Below are positions 57,044-64,000 of a stretch of DNA of 64,000 nucleotides, in pieces (position 1 is the first letter of the stretch; every line of letters starts with the position of its first letter). Source of the DNA: Methanoperedens sp049303315 (GTDB taxonomy: Archaea > Halobacteriota > Methanosarcinia > Methanosarcinales > Methanoperedenaceae); NCBI GenBank assembly GCA_049303315.1, contig JBAQMZ010000016.1, positions 65,930-129,929 of the forward strand, written 5' to 3'. Under the pieces are notes generated by a model, which saw only the letters and a program-made list of their open reading frames with translations, was not told the DNA's origin and made no database searches. The translations under genes were made by a program, and so were the position numbers.

Positions 57044-57543
57044 ATTTCCACGACCTCTCCCAGTTTATAATCCGGCTTTAAATCCCAGTAATATCTTTTA
57101 TCGTCAAGGAATATCCTTTTTGAGCCCATTTTTTTAAGTTTTCTTTTCATGCTTTTCATTTTATTTTCTATGAAATCATCGACATCATAAAGCATTATTC
57201 CATCCATGACTATATCCAGAAGGATGGAAGGGTTCTTTTCAACCTCAGAAGGTGTGAGTGGAACAGGGCTGATAAGCCTTCCGAGTTTTTTCTCTTTCAG
57301 TCCCCGGTATTCATCAGAAGCTTTAAGGTTTTTCTCAATCTCATTAAAAACCTCAAACCGCCCTTCTTTTCCAAATTTTTCAGCGACTATCAGAATATCA
57401 ATGTCGCTGCCTTCTCCAGCTTCTCCTCTTGCCGCGCTGCCGAAAAGGACAACTGAGATGAGGTCATCTTGCATGATTTCTTCTAATTTATGTGCGATGA
57501 GGCTGGCGTAATTGAGGTAGAGGTTTTGGATTTCATCTGTCAT
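57040..57543 (-). CDS. Nucleotidyltransferase domain protein (pair 2)
   Basis: 167 residues. VVLFGSAARGEAGEGSDIDILIV is the G-S-x10-D-x-D active site. A longer C-terminal region (PVPLTPSEVEKNPSILLDIVMDGIMLYD...) follows than in pair 1. Partner of the HEPN gene by overlap. Confidence 0.87.
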   Translation of the reverse strand: MTDEIQNLYLNYASLIAHKLEEIMQDDLISVVLFGSAARGEAGEGSDIDILIVAEKFGKEGRFEVFNEIEKNLKASDEYRGLKEKKLGRLISPVPLTPSEVEKNPSILLDIVMDGIMLYDVDDFIENKMKSMKRKLKKMGSKRIFLDDKRYYWDLKPDYKLGEVVEI

Positions 57544-57739
57544 TTTGACTCCGGGGTTTTATCTAAATATGGTTTTCAGCGCATATTCAGTTAATTTATT
57601 CTTTTAAGAGATTAATTATATTATCCTGCACAAAATAGAAATAGTTAATAATCTTTTTACGTGGTGTTGTTAAGATGCTAACCTTCTCTCTATAATGACT
57701 TTTTGTGGTAGTTATCATAAGCCTGTACTCTATTGGTAG
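57544..57739. other. AT-rich spacer upstream of the HEPN/nucleotidyltransferase pair 2
   Basis: 196 nt, no gene seen. The minus strand contains TATA-like runs (TAATTATATTATCC read in reverse near 57610-57625) that can serve the nucleotidyltransferase gene. The part near 57720 ends at the nuclease-like gene. Confidence 0.35.
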
Positions 57740-58423
57740 TCAATAATCCTTTGATTTTTTCCCTAATATTTCAATTTCCTTTGTATCCTGAGTGATTATT
57801 TCTACATGTTCAAAGGCAGCTTTTTTGGTTTGACTTGGTTTTATTTTGGGTTGAGCATTTACATAATAAATCTTATCGGGAAATTTTTCGGCATTAAACG
57901 GTTCTTCTTTTTTAATTAATTTTTCAAAATATATTGGTTTATTTTTAGCACTATTATTTGAAAATGTTTTATCTCTCATAAAGATAAAAAGGTACGTACT
58001 GGCACCCTCACAACCTGCTAATTTTTTTGCATCATTATCAAAATGATCAACTGCTTTTTGACCTGTATCATTAAATTCAAATTCAAGAGCAAACATCTTT
58101 TTAAGTCTCTTATTATAATCTCCCGAATCGTTACTAAGTTTAGAAGTTTTATCAGGCTTGAGTATAACTAAATCTAGACGTCCTCTTGCTCTTTTTGAAG
58201 TTGAAGCAGTATCGTGTGGATATTCGAGATGTAATAATGGATAAGGTTGGTAAGGAATATTTAACAAGAAATTATTTTTATGCGAAAGAATTCTATGGTA
58301 AAATTGTCCATGAATATCTCTTTCATGTGTAAAATCAAATGGTGACTTTAAAAAATCTCTTATGAATTCTGCTATTACTTCCTCTAACATTTCTTTTATT
58401 TTATTTTTCGTTTCATCAATCAT
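57740..58423 (-). CDS. Putative PD-(D/E)XK-like protein of unknown function
   Basis: 227 residues, AT-rich. GRLDLVILKPD followed about 35 residues later by MFALEFEFND fits a D...E-x-E arrangement of PD-(D/E)XK-type nucleases; TSTYLFIFMRDK-like strand follows. Lys is not clearly in the standard place. No annotation is certain. It lies between HEPN pair 2 and the HD gene and may belong to a transferred segment. Confidence 0.5.
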   Translation of the reverse strand: MIDETKNKIKEMLEEVIAEFIRDFLKSPFDFTHERDIHGQFYHRILSHKNNFLLNIPYQPYPLLHLEYPHDTASTSKRARGRLDLVILKPDKTSKLSNDSGDYNKRLKKMFALEFEFNDTGQKAVDHFDNDAKKLAGCEGASTYLFIFMRDKTFSNNSAKNKPIYFEKLIKKEEPFNAEKFPDKIYYVNAQPKIKPSQTKKAAFEHVEIITQDTKEIEILGKKSKDY

Positions 58424-58450
58424 TTTATCACCAATTTTTTCTTAAAATCT

Positions 58451-59020
58451 TCAGATAATCTTATCCATCTTCTCTATTATACTTGCTGTCCACATATCAG
58501 CCCAGTGCAGCAACAGCAGCAGCGGCTCCTCCTTATGCGCCACCGAGCGCCCCTCAGGCACGTACATCCCATCGTGGTAGGCGATTGCCTGCGCCTCGGC
58601 ATCAGAAAGCGGGATGTACTGCGAAACAAGATACAGACTTCGCAACGACAGACCCATAGCAACGATTTCAGGGTTTATGGTGTAAGCGCCTGTTGGCTCG
58701 CCGTTTTTGACCTCAGGCAAGTAATAGGGTTTTCCTGGCATTCCTACCTTCCCGATATCGTGGAAAAGACCGACAATCAAGCAGCTTTCTTCGCTTATTT
58801 CCGGCGCAAGGGCGGCGCGCAGTTGCAGCAGGGTCTCGGCTACACCTATGCTGTGTTCGAGCAGTCCGCCTTCTTTGTTGAGATGATATTTTGTGCTTGC
58901 AGGGCTGGTGAGCCACGAGGTCTCAGAGTGGAGCATGTCGATGAATTTGTTTACAGCCTCTTTACGGTCATGAATTTTAACAAGCAGGGCTTCATAGCGT
59001 TCTTTCGTTGGGTCTTCCAT
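58451..59020 (-). CDS. HD-domain phosphohydrolase
   Basis: 189 residues. H in KEGGLLEHSIGVAETLLQ, the HD pair in LIVGLFHDIGKVGMPGKPYYL, and AIAYHDGMYVPEG supply the metal site; LLLLHWADMWTASI is the late Asp. Phosphohydrolase for nucleotides or second messengers; substrate unknown. Confidence 0.85.
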   Translation of the reverse strand: MEDPTKERYEALLVKIHDRKEAVNKFIDMLHSETSWLTSPASTKYHLNKEGGLLEHSIGVAETLLQLRAALAPEISEESCLIVGLFHDIGKVGMPGKPYYLPEVKNGEPTGAYTINPEIVAMGLSLRSLYLVSQYIPLSDAEAQAIAYHDGMYVPEGRSVAHKEEPLLLLLHWADMWTASIIEKMDKII

Positions 59021-59080
59021 AATCTTAGTTTATGATTGTGCTAATATTAAACCCCGCTTAGATTCGTTTCTCCGTAAAAA

Positions 59081-59116
59081 TTTATCTGCGTTCATCTGCG
59101 TTTATCTGCGGTTTTT
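59081..59116. repeat. Dispersed CTGCGTTTATCTGCG-type repeats
   Basis: TTTATCTGCGTTCATCTGCG followed by TTTATCTGCGG between the HD and permease genes. This is the reverse complement of the unit near the GxxExxY gene. Confidence 0.6.
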
Positions 59117-59124
59117 AATATTGC

Positions 59125-59925
59125 TTATTCCGAAAGCCGGAGCAGTATCCCAGACCGCCTCGCCATGATAATCGCCCTTTCCAGCGCAATTAGCCCGACG
59201 GCGAAATAGAAAATCCCAAGCCCGAAACCAATCATCACATTTGCCTCGCCAAAGCCGTAAAATGAGCGCATATATTCAAGGAAATACGTAAGAGGAATCA
59301 CCCGCGCTACAATCCGGGCGCTTTCTGGCAGCACGGAAACGGGATAATAAATGCCGCAAATGAACATCATTATGCCTGTTATCGTCCATGCAGCCACCTC
59401 TGCGCGCTGACCGAACCTGAGAATCGAGATGCAGACGAGAATCCCTACCGATGCTGAGGTCAGGAAAAGTCCTGCCATGAAAACCAGCACCGGAATCGCG
59501 CCTGCTATCAGGAAATTAAAACCAAAAGCGTAGAAGCTGAGAACCATCAGGATAATAAAAACAAGACTGCTTCGCAGGATACCGAAAAGAAGAGAGCCGA
59601 TAATCAGGTGGTGGCCCCTGACGGGCGCCATGAAAGTGTGTTTTATGCTCTTGCTCCACATATCAAACAGCATCACGTATGCGATATCTATCTGGCATAC
59701 CTGGATGATGCTAAACGCTATCGCGCCAATCAGGATAAAAGAAATGGTATTCGGACTCAACGAAAAAAAAGTAGCCATAAGACCGATGGACATGAGACCG
59801 ATAAACGGCCAGAATATTACCTCAAAAATGGTGAAGAAATTCCGTTTCGCCATTATCCAGCTTTTGTAAAATGATGCGGCTATCCTTCCTGCTTCAAGAT
59901 TCGGGTCTAACATTGCTAACTCCAT
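59125..59925 (-). CDS. ABC-2 type permease
   Basis: 266 residues with six helices. The usual DrrB/NodJ-like features are FKSWIMAKRNFFTIFEVIFWPFIGLMSIGLM and, near the end, SVLPESARIVARVIPLTYFLEYMRSFYG. An ATPase partner should exist but none adjoins in the window. The ATG overlaps the histidine kinase gene end by 32 nt, with an alternative start at 59913. Exports lipids, polysaccharide or drugs by family; unknown here. Confidence 0.82.
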   Translation of the reverse strand: MELAMLDPNLEAGRIAASFYKSWIMAKRNFFTIFEVIFWPFIGLMSIGLMATFFSLSPNTISFILIGAIAFSIIQVCQIDIAYVMLFDMWSKSIKHTFMAPVRGHHLIIGSLLFGILRSSLVFIILMVLSFYAFGFNFLIAGAIPVLVFMAGLFLTSASVGILVCISILRFGQRAEVAAWTITGIMMFICGIYYPVSVLPESARIVARVIPLTYFLEYMRSFYGFGEANVMIGFGLGIFYFAVGLIALERAIIMARRSGILLRLSE

Positions 59926-62020
59926 TTCCTGATGTCAATTTGGGTAACAGAATATGAAATGTACTTCCGTTCCCATCGCTCTCGGCCCATATGGAACCAT
60001 AATGCTTTTCAATTACGTTCTTGCATATGGAAAGCCCTATTCCGGTACCGCCGTATTTTCTTTTCGCTGAGCTGTCTATCTGGTAGAACCTTTCAAAAAT
60101 GCGTGAAAGCTGGTCACCGGGGATTCCTATGCCCGTATCTCTTACGCTTATTTTAACCTGTTCTGTTAAGTCATGCGATATCACGGTTATTTTCCCGTTT
60201 TGGGGAGTGAATTTTATTGCATTTGCAAGTAAGTTTATTATAACCTGGGTAAGTCTTTCTTCATCCCCCCATATCACTGGAAGCGGCCGGGAATCCTGGA
60301 ATAAGGAAATTTGTTTTTCTTTTGCCAGGGGCTGCAGATCCAGGATGCATTTTGACAGGATATCGTTTATCGAAACCAATCCGAATTGCAGTCCCAGCGT
60401 ATTTTTTTCAAGATGGGAAATATCCAGTAACTCTTTAATAAGATGTATTAACCTCTCCGAGTTGCGATGAATTATTCCAAGGCTCTTTTTCTGTTCTTCA
60501 TTTATCCTGCCTATTGCTTCGTCATTAAGCAGTTCAACAAATCCCTTAATGATTGTTAGAGGTGTCAATAATTCATGGGTTATATTTGATATAAACTCTG
60601 TTTTTATCCTGTCGGCTTCCTTGAGCGCTTCGTAGGATTTCTTAAGTTCTTCATGGTATTCCTTAAGCTGCTGTTCCATTCTCCGTTTTTCAGTTATATC
60701 CCTGCCTATGCCGTGTATTGCTACTATCCTGTCACCATCTTTGATGATCCGGTTCCTGAATTCAACCCATACGTGCTCTCCATTTTTACAAATAATTTCA
60801 AGGGTTATTGGCTGTTTTAGCGGTTCGCCGGAGACATATTTCATTATGACCTCTTTTGCTACTTCAAAACTCTCAGGTGTGAGCCATTTAGATATATGAG
60901 AGCCTATCACCTCTTCTTTTGCAGCACATCCAAGTATCTTTAACCCGACTTCGTTCATTGTCAGGAAATAACCCTCAACATCATGCATATAGATACCATC
61001 GTTGGCATTATCGAAAAGCTCCCGGTATTTTGCTTCTGATTCTTTTAGATTTAATACGAGTTTTTTATATTCTGTGATATCCCTGATAACGACCACATAT
61101 TTCCTTTTCCCTTTGATTTCTGCAATGGTATGGGATACATATAGATTTATTACATCACTGTTTTTTGTTATTATTTTGGTTTCATAAGGTATCTCAATGC
61201 CGTTTTGGACCTCATGCCAGCGGTCAAGCATGAATTCTTCCAAATCTCGGGGGATAACTTTCATGAAAAATTGCCCTATCAATTCTTCCCTTGGCCAGCC
61301 CAAAATATTGAAAGCCGAGTCATTCCCGAACTCAAACCTGCCTTCTTCATCCACTACAAGTATTCCATCAAGGGATGACTCGATTATCGTCCTGAGATAC
61401 CTTTCGGAATCATATAATTCCTTATGTGCTTCCTTTATTTTCTCTTCAAGGTTCTCTTTATACAGTTTAAGTTCCAAAACATTGTTTTCCAAGCTGCTGC
61501 GCAACCTGGCATTTTGAACCACGGATGATGCATGCGATGCTGCTATGGTTACAAAATTAATCTCTTCATCCGTAAACCGGCGCGGCTCTGCCCAATAGAC
61601 ATTCAGCAGACCTATTACCCTCAATCCTTTTTTCATGGGAGTGAATATCTGGGATGAAAAGCCAAGTTCCTTTGATAAATCATACCAGGGCTTATCTTTG
61701 GGTTCTTCTAAGATGTTTGGAACAAGATAGTATTTACCTGTCTCCAATACCGTGCCTGAAGGACTTGATGCTAAAGGTACCCCCGCCTTTTCTGCCGCAT
61801 CATATACCCTTTCGATGTAGTCTTGCGGCAGCCCGTATGATGCCGCCATCCTGATGTTATTATCCAGTTCATCGACCAGCATAATAGTTCCTGAATGTGC
61901 ATTCATTGTTTCGCATGCGATTTTCAGGATACTTCGCAAGATATCGTTAAATTCAAGAGAAATATCTATTGACGCAATATCGGATAATGCTTTAAGTTTT
62001 GGTTTTTCAATATTTTCCAT
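59894..62020 (-). CDS. GAF/PAS sensor histidine kinase
   Basis: 708 residues from ATG 62020 with GGAAC upstream. Order: GAF domain (about 20-180), a coiled helix, PAS (YLRTIIESSLDGILVVDEEGRFEFGNDSAF), a second PAS (YRELFDNANDGIYMHDVEGYF) with PAC, HisKA with phospho-acceptor His in EFISNITHELLTPLTIIKGF, and HATPase (NLLANAIKFTPQNGKI, DTGIGIPGDQLSRIFERFYQ, GGTGIGLSICKNVIEKHYG). No membrane helix: a cytoplasmic sensor, perhaps of redox or small molecules. No response regulator lies next to it. Overlaps the permease gene. Confidence 0.9.
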   Translation of the reverse strand: MENIEKPKLKALSDIASIDISLEFNDILRSILKIACETMNAHSGTIMLVDELDNNIRMAASYGLPQDYIERVYDAAEKAGVPLASSPSGTVLETGKYYLVPNILEEPKDKPWYDLSKELGFSSQIFTPMKKGLRVIGLLNVYWAEPRRFTDEEINFVTIAASHASSVVQNARLRSSLENNVLELKLYKENLEEKIKEAHKELYDSERYLRTIIESSLDGILVVDEEGRFEFGNDSAFNILGWPREELIGQFFMKVIPRDLEEFMLDRWHEVQNGIEIPYETKIITKNSDVINLYVSHTIAEIKGKRKYVVVIRDITEYKKLVLNLKESEAKYRELFDNANDGIYMHDVEGYFLTMNEVGLKILGCAAKEEVIGSHISKWLTPESFEVAKEVIMKYVSGEPLKQPITLEIICKNGEHVWVEFRNRIIKDGDRIVAIHGIGRDITEKRRMEQQLKEYHEELKKSYEALKEADRIKTEFISNITHELLTPLTIIKGFVELLNDEAIGRINEEQKKSLGIIHRNSERLIHLIKELLDISHLEKNTLGLQFGLVSINDILSKCILDLQPLAKEKQISLFQDSRPLPVIWGDEERLTQVIINLLANAIKFTPQNGKITVISHDLTEQVKISVRDTGIGIPGDQLSRIFERFYQIDSSAKRKYGGTGIGLSICKNVIEKHYGSIWAESDGNGSTFHILLPKLTSGNGVSNVRPES

Positions 62021-62024
62021 TTTT

Positions 62025-63104
62025 TTAAAGTTCCGGGTTTTGAGGGCATGAGACAGCACTCGCCCCGTGCAGGAAGAATAAACATGTACCGCAGTCAGTA
62101 CATTGCACGAATGGTTCTTCGTTCATTGATTTTTTAACAAAGAACGGGTCTGCCAGCTGCGGCCTGCATATTGCAACAAGGTCTGCTTTCTGTTCCGAAA
62201 CAACGCTGTTTGCATATTCAAGACTTCGTATATTGCCAGCGCATATCACAGGCACGTCAACAGAATCACGTATAGCTTTAGCCAGGTGCACATGTACGCC
62301 TTCGCCCATATCCATTGTTGGCGCCATGTGTTTCATGCTCGCATACGTTCCCGCGCCGACGCTGATGACGCGAGCGCCGGATTTAACAAGGCGGGAGGCA
62401 ATTGTTCCAGTCTCGTCCAGGGTAAGCCCGCCATCAACGAATTCATCTGCGCTGATGCGGCACGATATCGGTGTATCCCCGACTTTTCTTTTTACTTTTT
62501 CTATTATCTCGGTAAAGAACAGCGTTTTATCCGCGCCGTATTCATCCTTGCGTTTATTCGAGTACGGGGAAAGGAATGCGCCAATAAGGTATCCGAAGGC
62601 GCCATGAAGTTCAATGAGTTCCGCCCCGGCTTTTTTCGCCCTCCCCGCAGCATCCGCAAAATCATCCTGTATCCTTTTTATCCCGTTCCTGTCAAGTTCA
62701 ACCGGGGTATCTTTCATAACAGGGCATGGTATGGCCGATGGGGCGACAAGGGGGTGTCCTGTCATCACCGAAAGGGTCTGCCTTCCGGCATGTAACAACT
62801 GGGCTGCAGGTACTGCGCCGTTTTCCCTGATGAGTGAAAAAAGCTCCCTTAGCCCTGATATATATCTATCATGGTTGATTTTCAAAGCATTTGTGTTCGG
62901 GGTTCCGTTATCCGATACAGCCACGCCCCCGACAATTACCAGACCGCTTCCACCTTTTGCGAGCTTTCCATACATCCGAAGCAATCTTTCGGTAACAAAC
63001 CCGTCGGATGTGGCATAATTTGTCTGGCAGGCCGGAAAAACAATACGGTTAGGCAGGGTAATTTTATTAATCCCCAGAGGTTCAAATACACTATTTAAGC
63101 TCAT
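62025..63104 (-). CDS. Old Yellow Enzyme-like NADH:flavin oxidoreductase, TIM-barrel only
   Basis: 359 residues. SVFEPLGINKITLPNRIVFPACQTNYA, AAQLLHAGRQT, DDFADAAGRAKKAGAELIELHGAFGYLIGAFLSPYSNKRKDEYG and VICAGNIRS are OYE-like. The C-terminus CTDCGTCLFFLHGASAVSC is a [4Fe-4S] motif as in FadH/enoate reductase types. The FAD/NADH domains that follow in those enzymes are missing, so electrons must come from a separate protein. It ends 4 nt before the histidine kinase start. Confidence 0.87.
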   Translation of the reverse strand: MSLNSVFEPLGINKITLPNRIVFPACQTNYATSDGFVTERLLRMYGKLAKGGSGLVIVGGVAVSDNGTPNTNALKINHDRYISGLRELFSLIRENGAVPAAQLLHAGRQTLSVMTGHPLVAPSAIPCPVMKDTPVELDRNGIKRIQDDFADAAGRAKKAGAELIELHGAFGYLIGAFLSPYSNKRKDEYGADKTLFFTEIIEKVKRKVGDTPISCRISADEFVDGGLTLDETGTIASRLVKSGARVISVGAGTYASMKHMAPTMDMGEGVHVHLAKAIRDSVDVPVICAGNIRSLEYANSVVSEQKADLVAICRPQLADPFFVKKSMNEEPFVQCTDCGTCLFFLHGASAVSCPQNPEL

Positions 63105-63188
63105 AGATTAAGATATTGCGTTTGTTTTATTTGAATATTTCTAAAAAATCCGAATTTTGCTTTTATGCGGCAGTTTGTAATTACGAAA

Positions 63189-63884
63189 TTACAGGGTTTC
63201 TTTTGTTTTCTTTATCATTAAAGCCAATTTAATTAACCTGTTAATGGTCTTGCGCATACTTTTCAATCCTTCCTTGTCTTCTTTAGCCCCTTCTGCTCCC
63301 ATGTCCTTTGACCAGAAAGTCCCGCCAAGGTTTGCCCCGAACGACCCTCCGCCTACAGGAAGCGCTTCGTTTATGACATAAAAATCAAGTATTGCCTGGA
63401 TCGTGGGTTCCTGCCCGCCGATGCGGTCACCGCCGACTGCAAGAGCGGCACCGGGCTTGTTCAGGATAAAGTGAAGGTCCTGAGCGGCGAGCGCCCTGCA
63501 CCTGTCCATTATGACCTTTGTCTGTCCGCTCACCATTCCCTGATAGACAGGCGTGCCAATTATAAGCGCATCAGCCCATTTAAGTTTTTCATAGACCTCC
63601 TGCATATCGTCATTGTGGATGCATCCTTTTTTCTCGCGTATGCAGTAATCGCAGTGGATGCAGAAGTTTATTTTCTTTCCCATTGCAGAGAAGTATCCGG
63701 TTTCTGCATCGTACTTCTCTTTTGCATAACGTAACGCCTCCTGCATGATATAATCCGTTGCGCCTTTTTTTGGGCTGCCGCAGATGCCGAAGAGTTTGAT
63801 TTTTTCATCTCCCACGATGTTCACCTTTTGGATTATAGATGATTCTGGTTTGTCAAATAACTTTTGTGTTATAGTCAAGTTCAT
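63189..63884 (-). CDS. Iron-sulfur flavoprotein (Isf-like FMN reductase)
   Basis: 231 residues. FMN site KLFGICGSPKKGATDYIMQEAL and IIGTPVYQGMVSGQTKVIMDRC. The cluster motif CIHCDYCIREKKGC (C-x2-C-x2-C-x6-C) is that of the Methanosarcina iron-sulfur flavoprotein. Isf transfers electrons from ferredoxin and can reduce O2 or H2O2. May feed electrons to the OYE-like protein next door (inference). Confidence 0.87.
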   Translation of the reverse strand: MNLTITQKLFDKPESSIIQKVNIVGDEKIKLFGICGSPKKGATDYIMQEALRYAKEKYDAETGYFSAMGKKINFCIHCDYCIREKKGCIHNDDMQEVYEKLKWADALIIGTPVYQGMVSGQTKVIMDRCRALAAQDLHFILNKPGAALAVGGDRIGGQEPTIQAILDFYVINEALPVGGGSFGANLGGTFWSKDMGAEGAKEDKEGLKSMRKTINRLIKLALMIKKTKETL

Positions 63885-63898
63885 AAATAACCAAATCT

Positions 63899-63962
63899 GA
63901 CAGGATTAACAGGATGAACTGGATTTTGTAATATTTTATCCAGTCAATCCTGTTATCCCGTC
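63899..63962. repeat. Dispersed inverted repeat (CAGGATTAACAGGAT type)
   Basis: ACAGGATTAACAGGATGAAC TGGAT and, after a short AT-rich centre, ATCCAGTCAATCCTGTTATCC: an imperfect inverted repeat capable of a long hairpin. It is close to a repeat known from many prokaryotic genomes. No gene is seen from 63885 to the end. Confidence 0.6.
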
Positions 63963-64000
63963 CGAAAAATTGCTAAAGTGACATGCATAAAATTATGTGA

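Noticed and set aside
1..64000. CRISPR arrays, cas genes, rRNA genes and a replication origin
   Set aside because: No regularly spaced short repeats, no cas-like proteins, no rRNA. OapB/OapC are named for association with Orc1/Cdc6, but no orc1/cdc6 gene or origin-like repeats were seen next to them.

Overview
The window is chromosomal DNA of a methanogen-related euryarchaeon. The clearest markers are methenyl-tetrahydromethanopterin cyclohydrolase (mch), the DNA-binding protein MC1, and the archaeal cobamide genes cobD, cbiB, cobZ, cobS and cobY. Ribosomal protein eL37, an Sm-like protein, archaeal SepF, a ZPR1-type protein, the OapB/OapC pair and many overlapping ATGA or GTGA gene junctions fit this. 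The gene set looks like Methanosarcinales. An ANME-2d ('Ca. Methanoperedens')-like genome is my best guess, but this is inference and was not tested.

Layout. 1-3587: end of a surface protein, a cis-prenyltransferase-like subunit divergent from a DUF92 membrane protein, tRNA-Arg(CCG), a CPBP protease and a tiny membrane protein. 3657-10121: MC1, then the cobamide nucleotide-loop operon, broken by a repeat-rich insert carrying a GxxExxY gene. 10179-17125: phytoene-desaturase-like oxidoreductase, ferredoxin, a RecJ-like DHH protein, nth, and the GTPase-OapB-OapC operon. 17213-22064: purF-eL37-Lsm, and a PUA-SepF-ZPR1-RNA methyltransferase operon. 22087-23209: AT-rich GIY-YIG/DUF6884 cassette. 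23321-27459: tungstate ABC transporter, ModE-like regulator, roadblock and 7TM proteins. 27585-36681: TusA-like, hypA, U32 peptidase, mch, thiI and other housekeeping genes. 36792-46545: exported proteins, regulators, radical SAM enzymes, methionine aminopeptidase and UbiB. 46643-55098: gyrA and gyrB, separated by HEPN, nucleotidyltransferase and phospholipase-D-like genes; gyrB carries an HNH intein. 55372-64000: threonine synthase, a second HEPN/nucleotidyltransferase pair, HD protein, ABC-2 permease, histidine kinase, Old Yellow Enzyme-like protein and an iron-sulfur flavoprotein.

The most unusual observation is a family of palindromic repeats in the first 20 kb that are also open reading frames. 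Five copies (5678, 8651, 11709, 16490 and 19118) sit exactly between a stop or ribosome-binding site and the next start codon. Each begins with ATGA or GTGA, encodes a related 27-91 residue peptide (most begin like MKNFRKVLSK), and ends so that its TGA overlaps the ATG of the next gene. Each is built of hairpins whose arms change together between copies, and the last hairpin contains the start codon of the next gene. I read these as mobile micro-ORF elements that insert at stop/start junctions while keeping translational coupling. I do not recognise them as a described family.

Other points of interest are the gyrB intein, which closely resembles the cyanobacterial Ssp GyrB intein in sequence and site; the NgBR-like prenyltransferase subunit; several genes under 60 codons that are easy to miss (eL37, a ferredoxin, a 24-residue coupled ORF, a 36-residue membrane protein, a 52-residue ORF); and the CGCAGAT-type dispersed repeats that run into the GxxExxY gene.
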